Source: Mycobacterium saskatchewanense
GTDB taxonomy: Bacteria; Actinomycetota; Actinomycetes; Mycobacteriales; Mycobacteriaceae
Direction of reading: 5' to 3'
NCBI RefSeq assembly: GCF_010729105.1
Contig: NZ_AP022573.1
Coordinates: forward strand, 930,001 to 994,000
DNA length: 64,000 nt
Positions 53,985 through 64,000 of the stretch are shown here, piece after piece; the first letter of the stretch is position 1, and the number at the start of each line of letters is the position of its first letter. Under the pieces are notes generated by a model. The model was given only the letters and a program-made list of their open reading frames with translations, made no database searches and was not told the DNA's origin. The translations under genes were made by a program, and so were the position numbers.

Positions 53985-54328
53985 CCAACGAGTGTGGCCG
54001 CGACGGGCCGCCGCGGCGAAGGGTCGAAGGACCACACCTTGCCGGGACAATGGCCTTGCGGCGCGTGGGCCCGTCTGAGGGCCGCGGTCAGCGCTCGCCT
54101 CACGCGGCCCGCTGGGACGCAGGGAGAATCACCCGAATAACCCTCATATGCAGAAAACTAGCAGCAATTAATCCGCATCTACGGATATTGACTACGTACA
54201 CTGTTGTCGGCGGAACAAGTCGCCTCGTCAACTTCGCCCGAAAGGGGGCTGCGTGGGCGCGGGTGGACCGGGGTACGGCACCGTCGATCGTCCCGTTACG
54301 CAACGTTTGTCGATACCACCTGCCTGAC
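53985..54328. other. Divergent promoter region, fusion gene / PPE gene
   Basis: No supported gene. A good DosR-type site (GGGACTTTNGTCCC) was looked for and not found; GGGTCGAAGGACC near 54025 is only a weak resemblance. The AT-rich piece around 54150-54200 may be the PPE promoter. Confidence 0.4.
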
Positions 54329-55982
54329 GTGACAACGCCAATCTGGATGGCTTTACCGCCCGAGCTGCACTCGCTGCTGCTTTCGAGCGGGCCGGGCCCC
54401 GGCTCGCTGCTGACTGCTGCGGCAGCATGGACCGCCCTGGGCCGCGAGTACGCGGCGGCGGCAGGCGACCTCTCCACATTGCTTGCAGGCGTCCACATTG
54501 CTTGCAGGCGCACAGGCCGGGGCGTGGCAGGGCCCGAGCGCCGCGCAATACGTGGTCGCGCACGCCCCTTACGTGGCCTGGCTGCTGCAGGCCAGCGCCG
54601 ACTGCGCCGCGCTGGCCGCCCAGCACGAAACCGCGGCGACGGCCTACACGGCTGCCGTGGCCTCCATGCCGACGCCGGCCGAGCTCACAGCGAATCACAC
54701 CGTCCACGGCGTGCTGGTGGCGACGAACTTCTTCGGCATCAACACCGTCCCGATCGCCCTCAACGAGGCGGACTACGCGCGTATGTGGATCCAGGCCGCC
54801 ACCGCCATGGCCACCTACGAAGCGACATCGACCGCCGCGATGGCCGCCGCGCCGAGCACCGCACCGGCGCCGCAGATCACGAAGGCGGACTCGGGGAGTG
54901 GGGGGAACACCAGCGGAATGGGTGTTGGCTCCGGGATGGGCATGGGCTCCGGAATGGGCAACATGCCCGGCATGGGGACGTCATTGCCCACAACTCCCGA
55001 GCAGTGGCTGCAAGCGATCTTCCCCATCAACCCGCTTGGGCCTCCCACGACACTGAACCCGACGCTGTCGATGTTTCTCTCGCGCGCCGAGACAATGCTC
55101 CCGATGTATGCGAACAACCCCGAGCAACTTGTCGAGGCCATCGCGTTGTTGGGTACGCAGTTCGTCGTTCACCGAACGCTGGTGCTGATCAACATCTTCT
55201 ACAACTATCCGACGCTGCTGACGGCCCTGCCCACGTTCGTCGCCGGCAATCCGGTGTATTCGCTAGGGCTGATCGCATCGGCTGCGGCCGCCCCGGCGCC
55301 GGCGAGCGGATTCACCGGTCTCGCTGGCTTGGCGGGCATGGCCGCACCGGCGGCCAGTCCGGCGGCAGTGGTCCCGGCACCCGTTGCAACGCTGTCCAAT
55401 CCGCCGGTCACTCCCCCAGCTCCCGCCGTCGCGTCGGCGGTCACCCCCACGTTCGCTCCCGGGCCGGGCCCCGCCCCGCCCCCTTGGGGCGCGCCAACCG
55501 CACCGCCACCGTTCACGGGAACCGAGGGAGGCCCGGCTACAGACACTTTGGCCCTCCCGTACCTGGTCGGCGGATTGCCGACCGACGCCGAATCGCGGAC
55601 ACCATGCCCGGTGCGGAGGCCGACATCGGCCGCCGCCGCCGCTCCGTCGGCGGCAGCGGCATCAGATCCGAAGCCCGACCAAACGCGGCAGCGCCGACGA
55701 GCGGCGCCTGGGCACATCGACAGGGGCTACCGCTACGAATTCCTCGACGCGGACTCCGTGGCCCGCGCCGCAACGGTCGATCCTGACGAAACGTCCGCGG
55801 CGGAGCCCACCGGTCAGGGCGGCGCGGGCCCCCTCGGCTTCGCTGGCACCGCGAGTGGGAGACCCGGACAACCGGCGAGCGGCCTGACCACGTTGGCGGG
55901 CGACAACTTCGGTAACCAATCGACCGCCCCGATGTTGCCCGGAAACTGGCAGTCCGGCTCCGAGGGACCGGGCAGCGGATAA
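54329..55982 (+). pseudogene. PPE-family protein (PPE-PPW subgroup), out of frame through a 19-bp tandem duplication
   Basis: GTG 54329 starts a PPE N-terminus ([39 protein letters not shown]) that leaves frame after STLLAGV. The next frame continues directly with [20 protein letters not shown] and runs to 55982. Removing one of two 19-bp copies at 54473-54510 joins the frames as [16 protein letters not shown]. The C-terminus has [33 protein letters not shown] and PMLPGNW (PxxPxxW), the PPW signature. Intact PPE proteins pair with PE partners and are secreted by ESX systems. No PE or Esx gene is adjacent. Confidence 0.88.
54473..54510 (+). repeat. Perfect 19-bp tandem duplication inside the PPE gene
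   Basis: TCCACATTGCTTGCAGGCG occurs twice back to back (54473-54491 and 54492-54510). 19 is not a multiple of 3, so the extra copy shifts the frame by one. Loss of one copy restores the PPE reading frame exactly. Confidence 0.95.
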
Positions 55983-56315
55983 GCGGTGGCGCCACAGGGC
56001 CGGCTGCAAGCGGCTACGCGGCGTCGTGAAAGATCGGGCCGAGCGTCTAGCGCTCGCCCGGGACGAACGACCGACACCCGGTGGCGCGGAAGTTGGTCTC
56101 GTCGGCGTAGAGCGCGCGGATATCCGTGCATTCGGCAGGACCGTCGACGCGCTGCTGCCACTGCGATGCCATCGCAAGAATTTAGGCCCGTCACCGATGC
56201 GCGGCAGCCGCCGGGCAGGCAGTCCCGGGGGTTCCGTGCCGAGGTCAAAGGAAAAAACGCTCCGACTGGGCTGTCCCATGGCGGTCACGCCGCTGCTGTG
56301 GCCGTGAGCCTCGGA
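55983..56315. other. Intergenic region upstream of the LuxR regulator
   Basis: The LuxR frame is open here but non-coding in composition. On the minus strand a 41-codon frame from about 56171 to a TAG near 56049 reads fairly protein-like (ALYADETNFRATGCRSFV) but has no ribosome site or family. It was not called as a gene. Confidence 0.4.
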
Positions 56316-59105
56316 ATGGCTGACAATGGACCCGTGAACCCCCTGGTAGCGCCGGTGCAGTCGAAACGGGTGCTGGTCGGCCGGGATCGCGAGCTCGAAG
56401 CGGTCAGGCGGTTTGTCGACCAAACCGCCAGTAGCGGCGGCGCGCAACTCCTGGTCGGGCCGGCTGGTGTCGGCAAGACCAGGCTGCTCGACGAGGCGAA
56501 AGCGATCGCGGGCGCCCTCGGCCTCTGCGTGCTGGCAACGGAGGGCGTTGAGTTCGAAGCCACGCTCAGCTATGCGGGCCTCAACCGTTTGATCGCTCCA
56601 CTGCGGGTTCACTTCGACCTTATCCAGCGCGCACATCGACAGGCCCTTGACGTCGCACTGGGGTATGCGGCCGGTCCGCCCTCGACCCCGCTGTTGATTT
56701 ATGACGCGGCTTCGACACTTCTCGAGCGGGCCTCCCGTCAGCGGCCGATCCTCATCGTGGTCGATGATCTTCCGTGGCTGGATGCGGCGAGCGCGAAAGT
56801 CCTCGGGTTTGTCATCCAGCGAGTTGCCGGCACGCGGACCGGCTTCATCGGGACCGCGCGGGACACCGAGCAGTTGCCGTTTGACCGACGCGTACTGACA
56901 GAACTCGACGTCCGGCCGCTCAACGGTGAAGAATCCGAACTGTTGCTAAGGCAACGGCACCCGCATTTGCCGACAGCATCGCGGCGCCGGGTCCTGGAAC
57001 ACGCCCAAGGCAATCCGCTGGCGATCCTGGAGCTCGGCACCGTCTTTCAGCATCGTCACCGAGATCGCGGCGAAAGTGGCCATCACGTCCCTTTGACCGA
57101 TCGCCTGAAAGAATCGTTTGCTTTTCGAATCTCCGATCTCGAGGATGCAACCAGACGATCGCTGTTGTTGCTCGCGCTGGATGGGCGGGAAGATCTCTCC
57201 GTGCTGGCACGCGTGGGCATAGACTTCCGCGACCTGGCACCCGCCGAGCGGGCCGGTCTGGTGGTCGTTGATCATTCGCAGTTGTCGCTCAGGTTCGTGC
57301 ATCCGCTCATCAGGTCCGCGGTGGTCGAGGACGCCGATGCCGAGCAGGTTCGCATGGCTCATTTGTTCCTCGCCGAGGCACTGTGCGACCAGCCATCAAG
57401 GCGGGCCTGGCATCTCGCCGACGCCGCGGTCGACCTCGATGGGGACACAGCGCACCTGCTTCAGGAGGCGGCCAACGAGGCGTTGCGGCGCGGTGATGTT
57501 TACGGCTGCGCCCATGGCCTCGTGCGTGCGGCCCGGCTGAGCCCCGACATCGAGGCTCGCCGCCGCTGGCTTGCCCAGGCGGCGTATCTCGAGGCGGAGG
57601 TGATCGGCGAGCCGGCCGACGCGTCGCGGCACCTTAACGACTTCCGGCATCTACCCGAATGTGATGCGGGTAATTTGCACGCCGTCATCGCCACGGCAGT
57701 ACTCTACGCGGATACCGGCGGTGACTGCGGGTCTGCACACCACATGATCGAAAATGTGGTCGCCGCGGGATGGCACGGCTGGCATGCCGACAACGATGAA
57801 CTCGTCGAGCTCTTCTACGCGTGGTTCATCATCTGCTGGCAGGCGGGGGTGCCCAGCTATTTCGACTCGTATTTTCAAGCGCTCGAAAGGCTCCGACCTC
57901 TTTGTCCGCAAGAACTTTCGCTGCTGGCCCGGGCTTTTGGTGATCCCGTTCGACTCGGGTCCGGTGTTCGCGACGAACTGAAACGTGTGATCGACGCGAA
58001 GGCGGACGATGCCGACTCGATGACGATCGTCCGATTGAACACTGCGGGCACCTATGTCGATCTCCTTGCGCCTGGGCGGAGAGCGACCTGGCGTCTCATC
58101 GAAGACGGACGGCACGGGGACGCGTTGCGGCCATACTTCCGTGCGCTGATGGTGCAGTTCCTCGACGACTACGCCGCCGGACACTGGCAGCGAGCCCAGG
58201 AGTTGGCCGACGAAGGGGTTGAGGCGTCGAAAAACACTGGTATGACTTCTAGTTGGTATTTTCTCTACGCGGAGGCCCTTCTTGCCGCGGTGCGCGGTGA
58301 TGTCACCGAAGCTGCCCGGTGGGCCGCCCAGCTTGACGTGAGCGCATTGGCCCGGGAAGCGTTTGGAATACAACGCCTCAACCATCACGCACGCACCCTG
58401 GCGGCCCAAGCGCAGGGCGACTGGGAAAGCGCCTATCGTCACGCGAGGGCCCTGAGCCGACCGGGAACCTTCGACCGCTACCAACCACACGCGCTTTGGG
58501 TCGCTTACGACCTGGTCGAGGCCGCGCTGCGCACCGGGCGCCGCGAAGATGCTATGGCTCACGTCCAGGCGATGATCGACCTGAAGATACGCGACCTTTC
58601 GCCGCGCCTGGCGCTCTTGACGGCCGGTGCCGCCGGTCTTGCAGACGAAAGCCCCGAAGGTATAGCGAACTTCGAGACCGCCTTGCACGCCACGGACCCG
58701 TCGTCGTGGCCGTTCGATTACGCCCGGGTACAGCTCGCCTACGGAAGTCGCCTGCGTCGAGAGCTGCGTCTGCAAGACGCGCGACTGCTCCTACACGAGG
58801 CGCTCGCCACGTTCGAGGCCCTCGGAGCGGCTCCTTGGGCGGAACGCACACGAGGCGAGTTGCGGGCAGCGCGAGACAAGGCCGGCGCGCCAGAGGGTGC
58901 GACTGAGCTGACTCCACAGGAATTGACTATCGCGGAGCTCGCGGCCGGCGGTCTGTCCAACAAAGAGATTGGTGCCCAGCTGTTTCTCTCGCCTCGCACC
59001 GTGGGAGGGCACCTCTACCGGATCTACCCGAAACTGGGTATCAGTAGTCGTGCGGCCCTGCGGGACGCGATCTCGGCGCTGCGGTCCGGAATCGACAACG
59101 AATAG
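56316..59105 (+). CDS. LuxR-family regulator with AAA/STAND ATPase domain
   Basis: ATG 56316 gives 929 residues (GTG 56334 is possible). The N-terminal ATPase has LVGRDRELEAVRRFVD, Walker A LLVGPAGVGKTRLL near 47-60, and Walker B LIVVDDLPWLD near 146. A long helical middle part follows, probably TPR-like sensor repeats. The C-terminal LuxR helix-turn-helix is LTPQELTIAELAAGGLSNKE, then SPRTVGGHLYRIYPKLGI. These large regulators switch on target genes after binding a ligand and ATP. The target is unknown; the PPE gene upstream is a candidate. Confidence 0.88.
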   Translation: MADNGPVNPLVAPVQSKRVLVGRDRELEAVRRFVDQTASSGGAQLLVGPAGVGKTRLLDEAKAIAGALGLCVLATEGVEFEATLSYAGLNRLIAPLRVHFDLIQRAHRQALDVALGYAAGPPSTPLLIYDAASTLLERASRQRPILIVVDDLPWLDAASAKVLGFVIQRVAGTRTGFIGTARDTEQLPFDRRVLTELDVRPLNGEESELLLRQRHPHLPTASRRRVLEHAQGNPLAILELGTVFQHRHRDRGESGHHVPLTDRLKESFAFRISDLEDATRRSLLLLALDGREDLSVLARVGIDFRDLAPAERAGLVVVDHSQLSLRFVHPLIRSAVVEDADAEQVRMAHLFLAEALCDQPSRRAWHLADAAVDLDGDTAHLLQEAANEALRRGDVYGCAHGLVRAARLSPDIEARRRWLAQAAYLEAEVIGEPADASRHLNDFRHLPECDAGNLHAVIATAVLYADTGGDCGSAHHMIENVVAAGWHGWHADNDELVELFYAWFIICWQAGVPSYFDSYFQALERLRPLCPQELSLLARAFGDPVRLGSGVRDELKRVIDAKADDADSMTIVRLNTAGTYVDLLAPGRRATWRLIEDGRHGDALRPYFRALMVQFLDDYAAGHWQRAQELADEGVEASKNTGMTSSWYFLYAEALLAAVRGDVTEAARWAAQLDVSALAREAFGIQRLNHHARTLAAQAQGDWESAYRHARALSRPGTFDRYQPHALWVAYDLVEAALRTGRREDAMAHVQAMIDLKIRDLSPRLALLTAGAAGLADESPEGIANFETALHATDPSSWPFDYARVQLAYGSRLRRELRLQDARLLLHEALATFEALGAAPWAERTRGELRAARDKAGAPEGATELTPQELTIAELAAGGLSNKEIGAQLFLSPRTVGGHLYRIYPKLGISSRAALRDAISALRSGIDNE

Positions 59106-59260
59106 CTCACTGCCTCGGATGTCGCGAGTAAGGGGCGCGTCGAGCATCCGCGCGTCGCGGCCAGGTGCCGCACCGGCGCTTGGGCGGCCTCGGGTAAGGA
59201 CACCGACAAGACAATCGACGATGACGCGGGCTGTCGAAGCTCACCCCTGAAGCGTTGATC

Positions 59261-60274
59261 TCACGTCGGGTCGGCGTTCGGCAGCTCGTGGTAGACAGAT
59301 CGGGCCACCTGCTCGCCGAGAATTTCTACTGCCCGGATGGTCTTACCGATCGGCATGTTATTGCGGCCGATTTCGAATAGGACGCGCTGCGGTCTGAGGA
59401 CGGCGTGAAGCTGCAGCAGCTGCTCGGTCACCGCCGGCGCATGTCCGAGGATCATCGGCCCCGAGAGCATGACCTTGTTTGCGTCCGCGTGTCCACGCAG
59501 CAGATGGGGTCCGTAGAACGGGCCGGCCTGGCGCAATGCGCGTTCGGGAGTTTCGGCCAGATGAGCCGGCACGAGGATGGTGATGTGGGGACGCGCGGCA
59601 ACCCTGCTGTCGAAGCTGTTTCGGTAGAGGTCTGCGTAAGGGACGTAAGAATCCCACCGGCCCCTTCCGATGAGGATGGTCAGCGGCACCGCCGACGATG
59701 CCGCCAACCCGATGCGCCGCCTGTTCTTGCTCGTTGTGATACCGATCGGCAAGGCGGGCCGGGGTATTGGCGCCACGGATGCGTTTCGAAGCGCCGCTCT
59801 CCACCTGCCGGACCACGTAACGTTCGCCTTGCCCCGCAGGAGCAGCAAGAGCTCAAGCTTCTCCTCCAGTAGGTCGTCGTCATCAGTGAGTCGGTGGCCG
59901 AACAGTGTAAAAGCCTCGGGAAACTCGTCGCGTCCCACAAACAACTCGGCGCGACCGTTTGACAAGGCGTCCAAGGTAGAAAACTGCTCAAGGACCCGAA
60001 GGGGGTCGTCCGAGGCGAGCACGGTCAGTACGCTGGCGAGCCGGACGTATCTGGTGTGTTCGGCCAGTGAAGCCAAAACTACCGCGGGCGCAGAGATGGC
60101 GAATTCCCGCCGATGGTGCTCGCCCAGGCCGAACAGGTCGAGGCCGACCGACTCGGTGACTGCGGCTAATTCCTTGAGTTCGCCGAGCTTCTGGACGGGA
60201 GTCGACACGTCGACTGACTTGTCGACATAACTGCCCAACTCGCCGTAACCGAAGACGCCGAGCTGGATCCTCAC
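59261..60274 (-). CDS. LLM-class flavin-dependent oxidoreductase
   Basis: GTG 60274 gives 337 residues of the luciferase-like fold: IQLGVFGYGELGSYVDKSVD near the start, LFGLGEHHRREFAISAPAVV, TRYVRLASVLTVLASDDPLR, and NGRAELFVGRDEFPEAFTLF (FMN/F420 phosphate loop). The variation in the phosphate loop (VGRDEF, where VGRGSF is common) is unusual. The substrate is unknown. It lies 24 bp downstream of the interrupted alcohol dehydrogenase on the same strand, so the IS insertion may also reduce its transcription. Confidence 0.85.
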   Translation of the reverse strand: MRIQLGVFGYGELGSYVDKSVDVSTPVQKLGELKELAAVTESVGLDLFGLGEHHRREFAISAPAVVLASLAEHTRYVRLASVLTVLASDDPLRVLEQFSTLDALSNGRAELFVGRDEFPEAFTLFGHRLTDDDDLLEEKLELLLLLRGKANVTWSGRWRAALRNASVAPIPRPALPIGITTSKNRRRIGLAASSAVPLTILIGRGRWDSYVPYADLYRNSFDSRVAARPHITILVPAHLAETPERALRQAGPFYGPHLLRGHADANKVMLSGPMILGHAPAVTEQLLQLHAVLRPQRVLFEIGRNNMPIGKTIRAVEILGEQVARSVYHELPNADPT

Positions 60275-60298
60275 ATGTCCCCGTACTGTCGAAGCGGC

Positions 60299-61023
60299 TC
60301 AGAACAGGTCGGCGACGGTAACCAGCGACTTGATGGCACGCCGCTCATCCATTGCGGCGTAAGCAACTCCGATGCTGTCGAGGTCGGTTCTGAAGTCGAA
60401 AACCTTTCCTGGATCGATACGTTGGGTCAACACGTCACCCATGAGCTCCGGCAGGTACACGCGCACCGGCGCCGTCCCCCCGTGCACGCCCACGTTCCGG
60501 GCAAAGATCTCCGGCGCGGATATCTCCACGCCGTGTGGCAGCCCCACATTGCCCACCATCGCCCCCGCACGGCAGATTCCGATTGCCGTCTGCATCGACT
60601 GATTCGTTCCGACGCACTCCAGAGCCGCGTCCACGCCGATGCCGCCGGTGAGCTCCTTCACCGCCGCGACCGCATCTTCGCCCCTTTCCGCGACGACGTC
60701 GGTGGCCCCGAACCGTTCGGCGAGCCGCTGGCGTGATGGGTTGCGGCTCAACGCGACGATCCGCTCGGCACCAAGTCTTTTCGCCGCGATCACCCCGCAC
60801 AGCCCCACAGCTCCGTCGCCCACCACCGCGACGGTGTCACCTTTCTGGACCTCGGCCGATACCGCGGCATGATTGCCGGTCCCCATAACGTCAGACAGCG
60901 TCAGGAGGGACGCGAGAATATCCGTCGAATAATCAGCCATCGAACCGGGCACTTTGACGAGTGTGCCGTCGGCCAGCGGCAGACGGACCAGCTCTCCTTG
61001 ACCACCACTGTGATTGTCGCGGG
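60299..61023 (-). pseudogene. Zinc alcohol dehydrogenase, 3' part (interrupted by IS)
   Basis: This is the downstream part of a medium-chain zinc dehydrogenase. It reads DNHSGGQGELVRLPLADG from the IS edge, then the Rossmann site TVAVVGDGAVGLCGVIAAKR, ALECVGTNQSM, and ends SLVTVADLF. Together with 62395-62726 it makes one gene of about 350 codons; the frames match if one CGGG copy is removed. It has no start of its own, so it is almost certainly not expressed as an enzyme. Confidence 0.85.
61020..61023. repeat. Target-site duplication, left copy (CGGG)
   Basis: CGGG directly before the IS left end at 61024 matches CGGG at 62395-62398 directly after the right end. Four bases is a usual IS3-family duplication, and removing one copy restores the dehydrogenase frame (FIPRDNHS). 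Confidence 0.75.
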
Positions 61024-61050
61024 TGAGCCGTCCCGGCGTTTCCGGAGACT
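61024..61050 (+). repeat. IS left inverted repeat
   Basis: TGAGCCGTCCCGG begins the element and matches the reverse complement of the right end in 24 of the first 27 bases. The TG...CA ends are typical of IS3-family elements. Confidence 0.85.
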
Positions 61051-61074
61051 CCCGATCTTGGGAGGATCTGGGTT

Positions 61075-61394
61075 ATGGGACGTGTCAGCAAGTACCCCGA
61101 CGAGCTTCGTGAACGTGCGGTGCGCATGGTCGCTGAGGTGCGCCCGCAGTACCCGTCGCAGTGGGCGGCGATCACGGCGGTCACGGGCATGTTGGGGATC
61201 GGCACACCGGAGACGTTGCGGACCTGGATCCGCCGCTCGGAGGTCGATACCGGCCAGCGGCCGGGTGTGACCTCCGCGATGGCCGAGGAGAACAAGGCGC
61301 TGCGCAAGGAGATTGCCGAGCTGCGCCGGGCCAACGAGATCTTGAAAGCAGCGGCGATTTTCTTCGGGGCCGAGCTCGACCGGCCCGGGAGACG

Positions 61395-61398
<4 letters not shown>
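61075..61398 (+). CDS. IS3-family transposase OrfA
   Basis: The 107-residue protein has a helix-turn-helix (YPDELRERAVRMVAEVRPQY, GIGTPETLRTWIRRSE) and a leucine-zipper-like coiled coil near the end (AEENKALRKEIAELRRANEI). OrfA binds the IS ends. Its TGA overlaps a GTG (61395) of orfB as GTGA; IS3 elements usually join the two by -1 frameshifting. Confidence 0.88.
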
Positions 61399-62355
<957 letters not shown>

Positions 62356-62367
62356 TTCAACGAATGC

Positions 62368-62394
62368 AGTCTCCGGACTCACCGGGACGGCTCA
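62368..62394 (-). repeat. IS right inverted repeat
   Basis: AGTCTCCGGACTCACCGGGACGGCTCA is the complement partner of the left repeat with 3 mismatches in 27 bases; it ends in CA. Confidence 0.85.
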
Positions 62395-62398
62395 CGGG
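62395..62398. repeat. Target-site duplication, right copy (CGGG)
   Basis: Matches 61020-61023; see the left copy. Confidence 0.75.
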
Positions 62399-62726
62399 GG
62401 ATGAACCCACCGTTCACACAAGCAGTGGTCATGCCCGCCCGGCAGTTCGGGCACGTGCCGTCGCTGTAAGACCAGGGTGAAATCACGAAATCCCCGGGCG
62501 CAACCGTGGCCACATCACTGCCGACCTGCTCGACGATGCCAATGAATTCGTGTCCGATCGGGCTGCCCGGCACGTAGTCGGTGAGCCCGCGGTAGTGCCA
62601 CAGGTCCGAGCCGCACACGGAGGCCAGCCCGACTCGCACGATGGCATCCGCGGGATCGACGATGTGCGGATCCGGTCGATATTCACATTCCACGGTGCGT
62701 TCACCCAGGAAAACTGCCGCTCTCAT
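62395..62726 (-). pseudogene. Zinc alcohol dehydrogenase, 5' part (interrupted by IS)
   Basis: ATG 62726, preceded by GGGAGG, starts a zinc dehydrogenase N-terminus: MRAAVFLGERTVECEY, catalytic zinc CGSDLWHYRG with GHEF, and two Cys of the structural zinc site in the order CPNC before the break. The frame ends at the IS boundary after GGFIPR. The remainder is at 60299-61023. Substrate unknown; the family includes glutathione-independent formaldehyde and other alcohol dehydrogenases. Confidence 0.85.
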
Positions 62727-63042
62727 CGCCGCCTCCCGACTACCGCTAGGGGCCGCGCCCCCACGGGTCGCAGTCCCAGCAAGACCATCACGGGGTCGGC
62801 CCCCCAGTCCTGAGTCATTTGACCTGTTTGCACCGGGTGACCCGGTCAGTCGCGGAGCTCGAATGGACAAGCGAGTCAAACGACTCAGGACACGGCCGTG
62901 GTCGTCATGGTGTCCTGGCTACGACGGCGTTCAGGGACAGATTGCGAAGGCGTAAGCCAGGTCGGTCCACGAAACCCTGTGCGCAACAACGTCACTAGGG
63001 GACGCCTCGTGAGACGTCCATCATGACCGGCAAAGGAGGACG
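62727..63042. other. Divergent promoter region
   Basis: 316 bp between the divergent alcohol dehydrogenase and an unknown protein. No gene is supported. A short GCAAAGGAGG ribosome site precedes the + strand gene. No clear operator was seen. Confidence 0.4.
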
Positions 63043-63609
63043 ATGACAACCTTGGACGAATCGCGGCCCCCCTTCGAGCGACGCATCCTGTGCGAGTCGA
63101 GCGCAAAATTCACTATCAACGCACCCTCGTCACTGATCGACATCACCGACTGGCTGTACACCCTGGGCGACCAGGAGTACATCAACTGCACGCCCCGTTC
63201 GAAAGCCCACCTTGCGGCCGGCACCACCACCACCCCGGACGGGCGGCGCATGTCGATCAACGTCGAAGACATCGGTGGTGTCCTCATCGTCGAGCACTAC
63301 GTCGAAGACATCAGCGAGAAGCTGCATTGCCGCGTTCACTCCATCTCCGACAACTTGGTCGGTCGCGAGTACACGGCCACTGAAGTGGTCTGGGAACTGA
63401 TCGCCGAGCCCAAGGGTGACGACTACCACGAGTTCACCAACAACGTCTGGGTGTGGACGACGCCGAGTTACGACCGTTACCTCGACGCGCACCGCATGCC
63501 GTACGAAGATGCACGCCACGACTACCAGCGTGCCGTGGAGCTCCATAACGCCGAGGAGACGCCGTTTTTCGCGGCCTCGATCGAGAGACGCGCGCTTCGC
63601 AACCGGTGA
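63043..63609 (+). CDS. Uncharacterised protein, possibly SRPBCC-like
   Basis: The 188-residue protein (RBS AAAGGAGG) has alternating beta and loop segments: [40 protein letters not shown] and [21 protein letters not shown] long hydrophobic-pocket protein of the SRPBCC/START type is plausible but not proven. It is 86 bp upstream of oxalyl-CoA decarboxylase and may act in the same pathway. Confidence 0.5.
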   Translation: MTTLDESRPPFERRILCESSAKFTINAPSSLIDITDWLYTLGDQEYINCTPRSKAHLAAGTTTTPDGRRMSINVEDIGGVLIVEHYVEDISEKLHCRVHSISDNLVGREYTATEVVWELIAEPKGDDYHEFTNNVWVWTTPSYDRYLDAHRMPYEDARHDYQRAVELHNAEETPFFAASIERRALRNR

Positions 63610-63695
63610 GCCGGCCCGCGCAAGGAGCGCGGCCACTGGCCCACACCGCCTGGCGCATCTGTAATCAGCCCTGCTCGTTATCGAAGGAGCCGACT

Positions 63696-64000
63696 ATGGC
63701 CGCACCGCACGCCGACGCATGCGCCCAATCCCCCACCCCCGTGGACACCACAAAGACCGACGGTTACCACCTGGTCGTGGACGCACTCAAGCTCAATGGA
63801 GTCTCGACCATCTATGGTCTGGTCGGTATCCCGGTGACCGACCTGGCTCGAGTCGCTCAAGCCTCCGGCGTCCGATTTCTTGGATTCCGTCACGAAAGCG
63901 CGGCCGGCCACGCGGCCGCGGCGGCCGGGTTTCTCACCGGCAAACCGGGTATGTGCCTCACGGTCTCCGGTCCCGGTTTCCTCAATGGCCTTGTCTCCCT
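63696..64000 (+). CDS. oxc: Oxalyl-CoA decarboxylase, N-terminal part (3' end outside window)
   Basis: The first 101 codons match oxalyl-CoA decarboxylase closely: [51 protein letters not shown] and [15 protein letters not shown] are near-identical to the TPP-binding N-terminal domain of Oxc (the Glu of RHE contacts TPP). The enzyme turns oxalyl-CoA into formyl-CoA and CO2 with thiamine diphosphate. GAAGGA precedes ATG 63696. A close relative, 2-hydroxyacyl-CoA lyase, is the main alternative. Confidence 0.85.
   Translation, partial: MAAPHADACAQSPTPVDTTKTDGYHLVVDALKLNGVSTIYGLVGIPVTDLARVAQASGVRFLGFRHESAAGHAAAAAGFLTGKPGMCLTVSGPGFLNGLVS

Noticed and set aside
54020..54050. Possible DosR box upstream of the PRTase-hydrolase fusion
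   Set aside because: GGGTCGAAGGACC matches the consensus poorly; not enough to claim dormancy control.
55662..56636. Minus-strand frame across the PPE end and LuxR start
   Set aside because: Shadow of two strongly supported + strand genes.

Overview
The window reads as chromosomal DNA of a Mycobacterium, probably a slow grower. It is GC-rich and coding density is high. It carries a PPE-family protein with the C-terminal PxxPxxW signature, a PknH-like sensor domain protein, several LLM-class (F420/flavin) oxidoreductases, many TetR regulators, a DUF1906 Tat-exported protein and a phosphoribosyltransferase/hydrolase fusion like those known in mycobacteria. GTG and TTG starts are common. No rRNA, tRNA, CRISPR array or replication origin was recognised.

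Layout. 1-5.9 kb: the end of an amidohydrolase, an HxlR regulator, then an apparent operon of an NCS1 nucleobase-type permease, an LLM flavin monooxygenase and a NAMPT-family phosphoribosyltransferase. The last has lost two residues that hold nicotinamide in characterised members. 6-19 kb: aldo/keto reductase, a broken DJ-1/PfpI gene, a DHA2-type efflux pump, an accessory glucose-6-phosphate dehydrogenase, a crotonase, HrpA helicase, a CitE-like lyase and a twice-frameshifted FAD monooxygenase. 18.6-19.7 kb: a zeta-like P-loop toxin with a ParD-like antitoxin and a repeat-rich promoter. 20-25 kb: a phosphonate-type catabolic locus (MFS carrier divergent from a GntR regulator, phosphonatase-like HAD, HpnZ-like alcohol dehydrogenase and TauE/SafE permease).

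25-38 kb: a SHOCT protein, an M42 peptidase, an F420-dependent oxidoreductase, an exported FAD (BBE) oxidoreductase, a HugZ-like protein, an NlpC/P60 protein, a TetR/O-methyltransferase pair around a near-perfect palindrome, a secreted FKBP, a P450 relic, and a translationally coupled ATP-grasp ligase plus NylB-like serine hydrolase. 38-41 kb: a TetR-controlled DUF1772/NIPSNAP/DUF4267/FAD-oxidoreductase cluster. 41-48 kb: PknH-like sensor, DUF167, an atypically short P450, DUF1906, SnoaL-like and WYL proteins, then a MazEF pair with a decayed mazF copy nearby and a dif-like 28-bp site just downstream.

48-54 kb: methyltransferase, cold-shock protein and DEAD-box helicase, small hydrophilic proteins, and the phosphoribosyltransferase/alpha-beta hydrolase fusion. 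54-59 kb: a PPE gene knocked out of frame by a 19-bp tandem duplication, and a large LuxR-type ATPase regulator. 59-64 kb: an LLM oxidoreductase, a zinc alcohol dehydrogenase split by an IS3-family element with a 4-bp target duplication, an unknown protein and the start of oxalyl-CoA decarboxylase.

Several gene breaks are single-base length changes in homopolymer runs, so some apparent pseudogenes may be sequencing errors. The 19-bp duplication and the IS insertion cannot be explained that way.
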